A DNA stretch of 64,000 bases from Adineta steineri (taxonomy: Eukaryota > Rotifera > Eurotatoria > Adinetida > Adinetidae): assembly GCA_905250115.1 (NCBI GenBank), contig CAJNOI010000016.1, forward strand, positions 1 to 64,000, read 5' to 3'. This document shows, piece by piece, positions 35,058 through 47,980 of this stretch (its first letter is position 1; the number at the start of each line of letters is the position of its first letter). A program made the position numbers and the translations under genes. The notes under the pieces were generated by a model, which was not told where the DNA came from, searched no databases, and saw only the letters and a list, made by a program, of their open reading frames with translations.

Positions 35058-37663
35058 ATGGCTCATTTAATGATTGTTAATCTGATTCTTTATACGCTTT
35101 TTGCAGCGATTACTCTTTATTTATTTGCATATGTTCACCAACAGGTTCAAGAACCTTATATGGATGAATATTTTCATTTTCATCAAGCAGCTAATTATTG
35201 TTCAGGAAATTATAGACATGTAAATATTCATTATTAGTTAACTGAATAAAAAAATACAAATTTCTTTTTATTTCAGTGGGATCCGAGTATTACTACACCA
35301 CCTGGTTTATATTTAATAACACATTCCATAGAAATGATATTAAATAATATTCAACTATTAAATAAAACATTTGGTCCATGTTCATTAGGATTAGCACGAT
35401 TTACAAATGTTATCTTCATGTTAGCATTACCATTTGTATTCATAAAATATCTTAAGAAGATGAAAAAAGAAGATGAGAAAGTAAGTTGAGAATATAGGAC
35501 AAAAATATATTCTGTTATTATGAAAAGATTTTTAATGACGTTATAATTTAATCTAAAATTAGAAACTATATTTTTGTTTAATACTACCTTCTGATTAAAA
35601 TAAATTATTAATCTTTACACACGGATATTGATTTACCATTGAAACAAAAGATTCTTATAATAATATGATCCTTTTCCTAATATAAAATCGTATTTTTAGA
35701 AGAGATTATCATCAAATTCATTTATACGAAACATTCGGCTATGAGAAGATTCTCTACTGAGTGACCTTTATTGTAGAATATTATTATTTAATGATCTGAC
35801 AAAGTTTGCTTATTTTCAACTGGGATAAGCTGTAGATAAAAATATATAATAGTTGTTCGTGAGTGAAATCGTCAAGTCATTTAACAATTGATTCTAGTCT
35901 GTAAGACAATATGTTGTAACGTGGCTGTACACGATCTGATGTCATACTTTATTTATAAAGAAATTTCTTGAATATTAAGAATTGTCCAGAAGAATTCAAG
36001 ATTTTAATCCTTTTGAGTCAACATCTCTATTTACAATGCGTAAAAAAGGTAATACGCCATTGTTTTCACGTCTTACAGAAATTTGAATAGATTCAACGTA
36101 AAAAATCCGATAGTTCAACGTATACCTGATAATTAACAGAGAATAATCATTTAAAATTCTACCGGATTTTAATTTTTAATTAGATAAATTAATCTTATTT
36201 TAGACTTCAACACTTTCTGCTCTATGTATTAGTTGTCATCCATTGATTTATTTTTTTACGTTTCTCTATTATACTGATGTTGGTTCATTATTTTTTGCTA
36301 TGATATCACTAACAACTTATGTTTATCATTATCATCTTTGGTCAGCAATGTTTTCTCTTATTGCTTTAACATTTCGTCAAACAAATATAATAATTGTCGC
36401 CTATGAAATTGGTTTAACAATCATTGAAGAATTTCGTTTAAAATCTAAACAAAGTCATATATTACATGTTTATACATCACGTTCCAGTGATACAATTGAT
36501 CTAAAAGAATATTTAACAGTCCTATGGAAATATGGTCGAATAGAAATAAAATTTATTTTAAAAATATTTCAAACAATTCTTTGGAAATGTCGATATAATA
36601 TATGTGTAATTATATTATTTATAATTTGTTTTATTAAAAATAATTTTTCCATAACACTTGGTCATCAAGAACATCATCAAATGGTATTACATTTAGCTCA
36701 AATGCATTATTATGCAATTTATACAGCATTTTTTGTTTGTGCCCATCTAGTAAGTTTATATCTAAAGAGAAAAATGTAAAAGGGTATATGAATACTGAAT
36801 AACATGCGTAAAAAGAATTTAGCTTGACTTAAAAGTGCTTTAGATAAATAAATAATGTACTCATCAGTCCAAATAAAAAAGAAGAGAATGGAATGCGACG
36901 ATGTCATATTTAATAATAATTCAAGATTATTAAGTATTGATAGGAATGAAAAGAATGTGATATTAATGATGATTATAAAGTCAAAAAATTGCTTACAATT
37001 TAGATTATTTTTTTTTTCGTCTAACTTTATATAAATAAAAAGAATTAGTTGAGTTAATATCAAAATCGCATATCTATTATATATGCAACATTTAACAAAT
37101 CTTTATTAGTTGAAAAGAATAAATAATTACATAAGCTTTTTTTATTTTCTTTTAAGTTAACCTCGACAAATTTTCTTCGTTTATATCGATTTCTTCGTAC
37201 ACATCCAATTATTTTTCTTATTTTACTTCTATTAATAAATTTAAGTATAAAATATTATACTTATGAACATTTATTTCTTATATCTGATAATCGACATTAT
37301 ACATTTTATATCTGGTCACGTTTATTTAAACGTTATTCACAATTTCGTTATTTAATATCACCTATCTATGGTATTTGTATAATTTTACTTTATTTTCAAA
37401 TCTATGATCGATCATTATTAAATATTCTTCTTTTATTAATATGTATTATATTATTAACTATATTTCAAAAATTATTAGAATTTCGATATTTTATTTTACC
37501 ATTTATACTTCTTCGTTTATCGATTAATGATAAAAAAACATCGAAATTAATTCTTGAACTTATACAAGCAATTATTATTAATGGAATAACATTATATATA
37601 TTTTGTCATCGAACATTTTCATGGCCAACACATCCGAATATTCTTCAAAGATTTATGTATTAA
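35058..37663 (+). CDS. ALG10: Dolichyl-P-Glc alpha-1,2-glucosyltransferase ALG10
   Basis: ER membrane enzyme that adds the last glucose to the lipid-linked N-glycan precursor. Four exons (35058-35219, 35277-35480, 36204-36749, 37157-37663) give 472 residues, close to the usual ~470. Conserved stretches: PYMDEYFHFHQAANYC with the acidic MDE motif of the first lumenal loop, WDPSITTPPGLYL, FLYYTDVGSLFF, TFRQTNIIIVAYE, SDNRHYTFYIWSRLF, LLEFRYFILPF and the C-terminal RFMY. Many hydrophobic helices follow the ALG10 pattern. Introns 2 (723 bp) and 3 (407 bp) are longer than is usual here and hold nothing recognised. Confidence 0.93.
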
Positions 37664-39706
37664 TAAATAACTAACATTTTATTATTGTTATGATTTTGTT
37701 TTTTCCTTTGTCAAAAAGAAAACAGACATAACTATTGTTAGAAATTATTGTTAAGAACAAAAAAAAAACAGTTTTAATCTATATTTTTTCTTTTTTATTA
37801 TTATTATTTGCTATGACTGATTGTATCGATAGTAAATATTGAGTTATGATTGGTATGATTGATGAAAAAGAAAACAGAACGAAAAAAGAAAACTTGTTAA
37901 ATTAAGTTTATGATCACGTCTACATAGNNNNNNNNNNNNNNNNNNNNNNNNNNNNNNNNNNNNNNNNNNNNNNNNNNNNNNNNNNNNNNNNNNNNNNNNN
38001 NNNNNNNNNNNNNNNNNNNNNNNNNNNACATGTGTACGTGTGTATGCGTCTATATGCTTATCAAAAGAAGAGAAGAGGTACTTGATCATATCTTCGAATT
38101 ACTTGTTATTATTATTTTAACGAGACACGTACTATTCATAAAATTTCATATTAATTAAGAGTTTTTTTCTAGTTTAATTATTTATAATTTCAAAGTTAAA
38201 TTAATTATTGAAAATATGTTTTAAGAAAATGATACTGATAAATAATAAGTATAAAATTAATGTAACTTTGATCTTTAGTTAATGATAATCATAATTAGAG
38301 ATTTTTTTTTAGTAAAAACCTTTTACGTATATATTTTTTCATGATTATATAAGACATGTTCTTTGAATATCGATATAGTTATTTATTCTTTATGGTTTAA
38401 CTAAAAATGTCGTGTAGACAAAAGAAAAGCTGACTGCTTAACTGAGTGCATTGAGGACGGTTAAAAAAGCGACAGAACGCAAAGAAGAAAAAGAAAAAAA
38501 GAAAAAAAAGATTGTTTGACCTTGTGCTATAAATAATGCTGCGCAACCATTCAGTGTGTCTCTCATTCTCTATATAGAGAGCATTTTGCTTTCCTGCGTC
38601 TCTCTTCGAAGTTGCGTGTTCGTATGTGTATCTAGTGTATAGAGAAGAAAAGCTGTAGTGTATTTTTTTAATGTTTGTTTTGCATGTATGTTATGCGTAG
38701 TCTTTGCACTACAAGTAAATGTGTATATGAACATAATGAATTTCATTGTATAGAAGATATATCGATAATAAGTGGTCAACGCAATTATAGGTAAATATAA
38801 ATGAGAGTTTTTTTTTCTAAAAATTAAGTGTCCTTGATTCTATAATTGAATAAATAAAATATTTGTATGTCAACTTAAGAAATGTATATAAAAACTACAT
38901 TTTTAAAGCATTTTTGTCTTTTAATCTCAACATATTTTGTAAGTAAGTTATAGAAAGTAAGTAGGCGTTCACTTTCACTCGCATAAGAGGTCACGAAGCA
39001 GTTTTTTCATTGGTTGTTATACATTCATCAACAATGAGACAGATTTTTGTTGATTCTATCTCAAATCTATTCATTCAAAGTCACGTTCATGTTAGAAAAA
39101 TAATATTTTATTAGGAATAATCATATAAATGATATACAAATAGGAAATTTATCAATATTTAGCACATATTGATTAAAAAAAAGGGTATTTAAACATATTT
39201 TTAATTCAATTCTTTTGCAATCTTCAAATTATAAAATTACTTGCTGACATAACGAAAGGGTAACGTGACTGAAGAAAAATGTCCTCAAACGTATACTGTA
39301 TTGAAGCATAAAATATTATCTACTGTTAAGACTGCTTTCATTGTCCCATTCTTTTTTTGTTCTTTCTCTCCTCTGACTTCTCCTTCATACTTATATATGT
39401 ACTCATACGCCTCCGTTTTTACGTAAAGAATGATGCCGTTCTCCTCTTTAATAATGAATTCATGACTGAATTGGTGTTTTTTTTATAACCTAATTCAAAT
39501 AAAACAAAATACACTCGTTAGTTTCTTCTTTTATCTTTTGTAATACATTTTTAAACCTTTGATTTACTTTCATTATAAATAAATTATTATTTTTTGCAAA
39601 ACTAATTTTGTTTTAAATTGCTTATCTCATTCTAGATATACAGTAATGAACAAAATATCCTAACATCGAATAGGAATAAGAACAGGTAAAGAACAGTAGT
39701 GTTAAT
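37664..39706. other. Intergenic stretch with assembly gap
   Basis: No gene was recognised. A 100-N gap lies at 37928-38027, flanked on the right by a TG/TATG-rich simple sequence that may explain the break. A/G-rich runs occur near 38470-38515. The last kilobase probably holds 5' untranslated and control sequence of the nuclear receptor. Confidence 0.5.
37928..38027. other. Assembly gap (100 N)
   Basis: Exactly 100 N, a gap of unknown true length between ALG10 and the nuclear receptor gene. Confidence 0.95.
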
Positions 39707-42700
39707 ATGAATCCATCTGTGATCGAAATTGATGATGATAAATCAAAAAGTAGTGGTAGTGAACAATATGACGATAGCAATATAACTAATCAACAAACGG
39801 GAACTCATGCATCTCGTTCCAGTATTGCTAGTAATAGCAGTACAAGTACATCAAATAATGGAATAAAACGTCAAAAAGATGTCTCACCATGTTATGTTTG
39901 TGGAGCAAAAGCACATGGTTACAATTTCGATCAAAGTATTAAATTTAATAAAAATAAAAAAAACAGTCTGTTTCAAAGAATACATTTTTATTTATAGTTA
40001 CATGTGAATCGTGTAAAGCATTTTTTCGGCGAAATGCTCTCAAATCGATGGTAAATATTATTCAGTACGTCTGTATTTGTTTTACAATTATTTCCACTTT
40101 TTAGGACAAATTTCGATGCCGAAATAATAACAGTTGTGTAATAACATCAGCAACACGTAAACGATGTAAGCGATGTCGATTAACAAAATGTTTTAAAGTG
40201 GGTGAGTATTTTATCTTAAGATATATATTTGTTTTTCATTAGAAAACGAAATAACTTACATTCTATTTTAATTTAGGTATGCGGAAAGAATGGATATTAA
40301 CAGATGAAGAAAAACGTTTAAAAAGAAGAAAAATTGAACGTAATCGTTTAATTAAACAACAAGCACAGATAACTGGTCATCAACAACGAAATCAAGATGT
40401 TAATCATTCGAATTTTCAAACAAATATATCTACATTATCTATTGTTGAAGTATGTCTATAGTAAAATATGCGAGCGTATATTTTCTCATAGAAAAAGTTT
40501 ATCACTTGTAGTAATGTTAAAAGAATTTTTTGACATAGAAAAGATCAATGAGTCATTTTTCTTTTAAATAATCTTACATAACGAGTACTTCCGGTTCGCA
40601 GGAACATATTTATATAAGTCATTAAAAAGAATATACAAGTACCTTTTTGTGATTATAATACTTCAGAATATGACAAATCCTTTGTCAGGTTATTTCACGT
40701 GAGTAAGGAGATGAATAAACGTGAAATCACATACATTTTTGAATATGATTCCGAGGGCTTTTTATAAAAAAAAATTATTTTGTTCGAAGACAATTTAAGC
40801 AATTGAGAATCGTTGGAATTTTTTGCAAATATATTTTTGAAGATATTCCTATTATGAATAGTAAAATTTTAGATAAAAACTTCGAGACAAATGGTTCTTC
40901 TATTGAAGTAACGTGATATTTTTTGCTTGAATATTTTCTATGGCTTTTTCTTAATTAACAATTATCAGCTTGATTTTAATATTTAGCTGTAATATAATAA
41001 GAATGAGTTGAGTCAATCGTATCAACAAGATATTTAAAAGTCAATCAAAAATCTGATTTTTCTCAATTATCAAATAGAATTTATAACTTCATCACTCTTT
41101 TTTTTTAATTCTCATTCTATTTGTTTACTAGAAAAGAAATATTTCTATAATTATAATGCATGAATAACAACTGAGTTGCTTTCCTAAAACATTGAAATGT
41201 GTTTCTTTCGATATTCCTATTCTTTAAATTTAATTTATTTGTTCAAAGATAACATTTCGAATTCAATTTTTTTGAATAACCTGGATTCAGAATCAATATT
41301 TTCTTCCTCTGTTTATTATAATTTTTTTTCTTTATTTCTTTTAAATCAACAAATATCATTCAATATTATTATATTTAGCAGTCATCATCATCTAATTCTC
41401 AACATCCAATTACAACGCAACCATGTGAATCACGTATTCTTCCAATGCCAATAATACATATGCATCGACCAGCCGATCAACAATTATATGAACGTCATCA
41501 GTGTTTATTAACGCAATTGTCAAATGGTTATCAAATGATATGTCAACAATATCCTCAACCACATAAATTTGCTAATCGTAATGCTTTTATAGCTCAAACA
41601 GTAGATATGGATACTAAATTAATGTTAGTGAAAGATTTAACAAGAGAATTAACACAAATGACAACATCACGTTTATTATATTATTTTTCTTTAATACCTG
41701 AATTTCAATTATTGTCAGAATTAGAAAAAAAATCTATTTTAATTAAAAATATGCTTGCAGTTTTTATGTTTCATGGAGCACTAACATATGATACTGATAG
41801 TGATACATTTGTTGATCGAACTACAGGTATTTTGAATGCAAAAATTAGAAACAAAAAAAATATATATATATATGATGTATTTCAATTTATTTTTAGCTGA
41901 TCAACCATACGATGCAAAATATCTTTTATTTGTTTATGGACAAAAAGTTTATAGTCATTTTGTAGCATTAGCTACTAAATTAACTTCTGTTACTTATCAA
42001 TTGCCACATAATAAAGAATCAGCTGAACATTCACATACATTATTCTTGTTACTTATGATTGTTCTATTATTTTCTGATGATTTTGAAGAAGGTTTTGATG
42101 TTTGTTCATATGATCAAGGAAAACAGCAATCAGTAGAAAATACATCAGATAAATCAGCTGTAAATCAATCATTATCCGTAACTGGTAGTTCACCATCATC
42201 AATATCACCATCCACACACCCAACGTCACCATCTTCGATATCAAAACTTAATGAAAAATTAAATAAAATTCAACAAAGTTACGTTGAACTTGTATGTCGG
42301 TATTTACACGATGCATTTGGTTTAACTGTTGGACGTAGAATGTTTCAAAATCTTCTACCGTTATTATTTGGTAAATAGCTTTCAATTTAATTGTTAGACA
42401 ATATTGAAGTTGATTAAAAGCTGAAGTTCGTAACGATGAATGTGATAGAAGAATTTAATTCAAGTCCATACAATTTTAAAGAAATTTGATTCTAATTTCT
42501 GTAGAATCGGGGTAACAAAAGCATTGAAATATTGTTAGAGTTGAAAGTGATGGAATATCTAGTGAGAAACACAAAAGAATAATTTTACATATAAGTATTA
42601 TTGTTTAGTTTCGAATAGGTTTCGATTAAATTTGAACTCTAATTGTTGAATTAATCAATTGATAATCTTATTTTCATAATAGATCTACAAAAACTTTGTT

Positions 42701-43035
42701 CTACATTGGCCAATGTTAATTTATGTGAATTAGCTGAAGAAGATGATCGATCATCGTCATCAAGAACAACAACAACAACTGTATCAAATTTTGAACCGGT
42801 TACTTCTGATCATTCACCACCTTCCCAAGTACCTACATCTCAATTTAATTCGGCAATGATTAGTGGTAGATCTCATTTGAATGAATTACAAAAAGAAAAT
42901 CGTGCACCATCACCATCTACTACATTATTAACATCATCAGCTGTTCGTTCACCATTAACAAACAACAGTTTATCATCATCATCATCATCACCCACTGTTC
43001 TTTCAAATACAATAACAACATTCGAAAATTATTAA
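39707..43035 (+). CDS. Nuclear receptor of HR96/DAF-12 (NR1J) type
   Basis: Ligand-regulated transcription factor. Seven exons (39707-39935, 39998-40050, 40105-40201, 40277-40449, 41379-41826, 41897-42370, 42683-43035) sum to 608 residues in frame. A Ser-rich A/B region precedes the DNA-binding domain CYVCGAKAHGYNFDQITCES with P-box CESCKAFFRRNAL, then CVITSATRKRCKRCRLTKCF and VGMRKEWILTDEEKRLKRRK. The ESCKAFFRRNAL P-box and the T-box region match HR96/DAF-12/VDR relatives. The ligand-binding domain runs from about VDMDTKLMLVKDLTREL to RRMFQNLLPLLFD, interrupted by a Ser/Pro/Thr-rich insertion (around 42120-42245). A long Ser/Thr-rich tail follows with no obvious AF-2 helix. Likely a xenobiotic or sterol sensor by homology. 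Confidence 0.9.
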
Positions 43036-44201
43036 GTATAAAAAAAACTTAACATTTTCTTTATATAAATGTGATCAATTCCTATTATCTTTGTACTTCG
43101 GATTTTTTCATTACTTTATTTCTTCAGTTCAATTTGTTTTTTCTCTACATCGATCATAGCGTATCAAGTCATATATATACACATATATATTTGATTATGC
43201 TGTTTACTTTTACGGTATCCCATTCGTTGATACTTGTTTCCTACATTAACATATTTATAAATATGTATACATACTATAAATAAGATTAAAGAAAAGACAT
43301 GCTAGTTTGTATGAAACATTCCTAGTTTCATTTCTACTTTACAAATATGTTTTCTTTGGTTTTTCATTTATCGGTGTTATTGTTTGTTGTTTGTCTTCGG
43401 TGTTTTCCTTTTTCTACGTTGTCTGTGTTACGGCTGACATCAAGTTTATATATAACATAGACTTTGTACTTCGTACGCGAGCGTGCGTTCTTTTTTTGTT
43501 TTTTTTTTGTTTTTTTTCTGTTTTTTTGGCTTGTTTATTTTTTGTGTTTTTCTTTTACAGTTGCCTTTTCTTGTTTTCTTCTGTAAGTAGTTTTGGTATC
43601 TGCTCGAATACGCGTTGAAGTTGCACAGATGCATGTGATGATGAGGATGAAGACAAAAGAAAAGAGTAAAACAAAAATAATTATACATGAACGAACAAAA
43701 TCAAAATATTGTTTTAAATTTATTTTGATAAATGAAAATATGATATATATATATATATGAACTAAATACGAATAACTAATATCACAGCGATGACTTATTC
43801 AAAAGACGTGATTAATCGATAGACTTACTCAAGAACTCTTCGCATTACATAACATCTTTCTATTGAATCAATTAATGATTGTAAATATCGAGTATCTTAG
43901 CTAAGAAATTCTTGCTTAAATCTAATTGTAAGTAAATTTCATAAGTGTTAGATTTTTGTAAAACGTTTTTTCAAATTATGAGCAATTGATCTGTACAAAA
44001 ATACTCGGAAAAGTATGATTATATTTAACTTACAAATTCTTAGATAAAAGTTATCGATAATATCCTTTTCTTCAAACAATCTATCTAAAGAAACAAAATA
44101 GTTTGATTATTTATATAACAGTATAGGTCATGTTTATAATGATTTATTTATTTTCTTTTATAGCAGAAATAGATGCATACTATATAATAAATAAAAACTA
44201 T
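43036..44201. other. Intergenic between convergent genes, nothing recognised
   Basis: Contains T-rich runs (about 43490-43560) and a TATA microsatellite near 43743-43760. Several open frames there are low-complexity and rejected. Confidence 0.5.
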
Positions 44202-45632
44202 TTACAGAGGAAAATCATCCGGATTTTTTGTTTTACGCCATTGTCCAATCATTGGATTATAAAATAAATAGAGTTCATCTTCTTGTGGAACATCATTAAT
44301 ATTAGTAAAATTCAAATTAAATGGAATTTCATTATAATGACCAAAAAAATGAAATTGAATATTTATTGGGTCAGCATTCTTTTTTGATATTTCAAATATA
44401 AATGGTTCACGATTCATTTGTTTAATTGTTTTTCCTTCACTATCTACTTGTATAGATTTAAAAAGAGTAAATGGTATATTTGTATTATCTGGATCACGTC
44501 CTTCGATCAAAATTTCATAATTTTTATTATCGGATGTACTTTCTCGTGTAACGCGCACACGTCGACGAACAATCCATGGTGGAATAGGTATGCCAAGTCT
44601 TTCCATAAGACCTTGCATAATGGTATCACTAAATGCATGTATATTGACTGTAGCCATTGTATATAATGGTGTTCGTTGTAGATTACCAATAACTAACTTT
44701 TGATTACGTCTAGCTACTCGTAGTGGTACATCAGCTGCTGGTGTGACAGTTAAACTAGAACCTTAAAACAAAAGAAAACCGGATTAGATAATTGTTTTTT
44801 ATTTACGAAGAAGTGTTCATTACCAAGTACAAGACAAAGATCAGCATTTTCTGCATGTCTAAATGCTTTTTCTATTTCCTCTTTAGGTAAATTTTCACCA
44901 AAATTAATGATTGAATCTTTTAATTGACCACGACATTCAGGTTTATCACATTTACGACCTGTGTAATGATCAAGACGACCAGTTGCTGCATCATAATCAC
45001 GTAAATATTTTGCATCACATTTTGAACATGATTCTAAATTCATATTACCATGTAATTCAGCTAAATATTTTGGATTCATTCCACTACGTAAATGTAATCC
45101 ATCACAATTTTGTGATACTAAACATTTTAATATTTTACGACGTTGTAATTCAACTAAAGCCCTTGTTAAAAGAAAAAAGAATTTTTATATTCTTAATCTA
45201 TTCGATATAAAGAAATAAAAAGTATACATATGTGTAGGTGATGGAATAGCTTTATGCATGTCATTAATAACAACTGCTTTTTTTGAACGCGACGTATTAT
45301 TACTAAAAAATTCTAATAAGTATTGGAGTTTAATAGTGTTTTTATAGATATTTACTCTCGTAATTCCCAAGCACCTGGTCCAGTTGGTAAAACTGTGTCC
45401 ATTCCACTACGAAAATCTGGAATACCAGTTGATGTAGATACTCCAGCTCCTAAAGAATAGATATGCGTAAATTATTTACAGATAATTATTATTTTGAAAA
45501 CATACCAGTAAATACAATAAAATGTTTACTTTCTTTAATCCATTCAGCTAGTTTATCTAATTTATCATCCAATGTAGTTTGATCATCAAACAATTCTTTT
45601 TTCATATCTGAATTCGATAAACCATGAGCCAT
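44202..45632 (-). CDS. SIRT6/7-type sirtuin with C-terminal extension
   Basis: NAD+-dependent protein deacylase. Five exons (45632-45506, 45449-45356, 45302-45228, 45161-44824, 44761-44202) sum to 397 residues. Core motifs: FTGAGVSTSTGIPDFRSG (NAD binding), SQNCDGLHLRSGM, catalytic His in ELHGNM, zinc cysteines in CSKCDAKY and CDKPECRGQ, then LGSSLTVTPAADVPLR and IGNLQRTPL. SQNCDGLHLRSG and the ELHGN..LESC spacing place it in class IV with SIRT6/SIRT7. The insert MDTVLPTGPGAWELR after the NAD motif is longer than the GPxGVW of vertebrate SIRT6/7. About 130 residues follow IPPW; this extension looks beta-rich (FTLFKSIQVDSEG, INIQFHFFGHYNEIPFNLNF) and has no recognised domain. Confidence 0.9.
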
Positions 45633-47980
45633 TTTTCCTTAGTAAATAATTATGCACTCGATGCTTCCTCGATACGATATAACGGGCAAATGAATGTTAC
45701 ATAGTTGTTTTTTTTGTCTATTTAGAACGCAAAAAATAGTTTCGTAATTTGTACGCAATAACACATAACATGTAGTAAGTAACAGAATCAACATGCATAC
45801 GTATACAAATGAGTAATCAATGACCATTGCCATAGTTAAATTTTATGTGTACTATGAAAAGAAATAAAAATATGCTTGACATATTCTCATTATTCCAAAA
45901 AGAAAAAAGAAAAAAATGACTCATATCATCATCATCATCATTTCTTTTATAAATACTATAAATAGTATGATTCATTATCAACTATAATCTTGATGAAATT
46001 TTATGATATGATTCAAAACTAATATAGTAACGTAGCACAAAAAGTGAACAAATGATTTGTGAGAGAATTTAAATAATATATTACAAAAAAAGGTTATAAA
46101 GATTGATTTCAAGTCGATTTAAATATTTGTTTGCAATTATTGTAGATATCGTTCTATACTTATATTTTAATAATTTCATTTGGAATATTAAGTATATCGT
46201 CTCGATAAAAATTCTATCAAATCTGGATCAATATAAATGAATGATGAAATTATTCAATTATTTTGATACAAAGAATTTATATATAAAACTATTATCAATT
46301 GTTAATATAAAAAAAGATTAATATTCTATTCATTTCAGAAAAATCTTGGAAAAAAACCTCATCAGAATAATCCATTCCTATCACTTTTCTTTTTAATCTA
46401 GTTTGTTAAAATCATCTACAATATATAAATTATTGAACTGCATAAATAATAAAACTATTTTGTATTATTTTCTATTAAATATACTTCTTATAAACAACAA
46501 ATATATTTTGTTTGTAGCAACAGAAGCAGTATATAAACAAGTCGAATGGCATATCCTGCGGGCTTCTCACATGATGTTGATAAGATTATATAGCCTACCA
46601 AATAATCTTCGATAGCTTATCTGTTCGATTTTGTTCTCATTCTTTGTGAGAACAGAAAGAGAAAAAAAAAGAAAGAGTTCATATCTTTCACAGCCTCTTT
46701 TTCTTGTCTCGAGATTAAATTTTATCGTTCTTTATATTTGATTCGATATCATTTGAATAAAAAGCAATATATTTAATAGAGGAAGACATATGTTGTCCTT
46801 TTTTTTATCTAACAAAAATACCGAGAATTTTCCGATTCTGTCATTTGTTAATATAATCTTTTATTTTCTTTTTTTCCTTTTTTTTTCGTTGTTCTTTGTT
46901 CTTCTTTTTTTTTCTCCTATGTGTGCTAACCTCTAATATTACTATCGTCATCGTTACAAGCTCTTAGAGCACACAACCCAACATGTAAGGAAGTATGCTA
47001 GCAATAGAAAAGAACACACTGCTCCCTCGGGATGATAAGTTCATAGAAAAAAAAAATATTACGCAAATAATATGGGTTTGTTCGTTGGAAAAAATAAGTT
47101 AGAATAGAAGCAATAGATAAACTTTTTTTTATATAAAAAAATGCTCCTTTACTCGTGATTTATCTATAGTACATGTTCTTTTCTGAGATAATCATGAGTT
47201 ACTTATGAAGCATGCACTCGTAGATATAAAGATGATAGAGAAGAAGAAAAAATTAGTAGTTAGAGCGCATCTCGATGTCTATTTACTCTCGATTTATGAT
47301 AAACTTTCATGTAATAGTGTATGTGTATTACTATATATAGACTTTAGTTGGAGTAATAAGGTAAAAAAAAGAAGAGAAATAGAGGAAAAAGAAGAAGATC
47401 AAATGAGATTGTCTCTTATTCCTGTATTCATTGTTAAACATTATTAATGATGAAAGATTGTAAGAAAAATTCCGAATATGTCTGTTAACGTATTATAACA
47501 GCAAATTTGTATTTAGCATGACATAGAATTGTTATTATCAGTTGACAGACTACGGAAAAGAGAATAGCGTTTAGATGAAAATAAATATTGATTGCAAAAA
47601 AATGACTTCGACATTTCTGCAGAGAAAAAAGGATGAAAAAAAAACTTTGTTTGTCGACGATTAACGACGGATTTTTTTTATTTGCTAAAAATTGACTCAC
47701 GTGCTTTTTTCTGTGTTCTTTTGTTTGAATCCTCATTTTTTTGGAGGATTGTTAGATACCGTATTTATTTATTTTAAATATCTCGAATGTCAAATATTCG
47801 TTAAGCTAGATTAAGACTTTCTTTTTTTCTTCTTTTGCTAAATAATGTCAATTGATATTAAACAAAAATCGATTAGATTTATATTTATAAATGTCTTAAA
47901 ATATTATATTTTGTTTTTATTTTAGCTAATGAGATATTGTATTCATTCGTTATTGTGAAGTATTATCTCATTCATCTTTT
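45633..47980. other. Intergenic, nothing recognised
   Basis: AT-rich region between the divergent sirtuin and hexosaminidase D genes. T-rich tracts occur at about 46800-46920. A short acceptor-preceded open stretch at 46518-46613 was considered as an exon but matches nothing. Confidence 0.5.

Noticed and set aside
43307-43688. Two overlapping ORFs rich in Phe/Cys or Lys
   Set aside because: Low-complexity translations of T-rich DNA downstream of the nuclear receptor.
46403-46615. Small ORF with an acceptor-like TTGTAG before ATEAVYKQVEWH
   Set aside because: No neighbouring exon in phase and no family resemblance.
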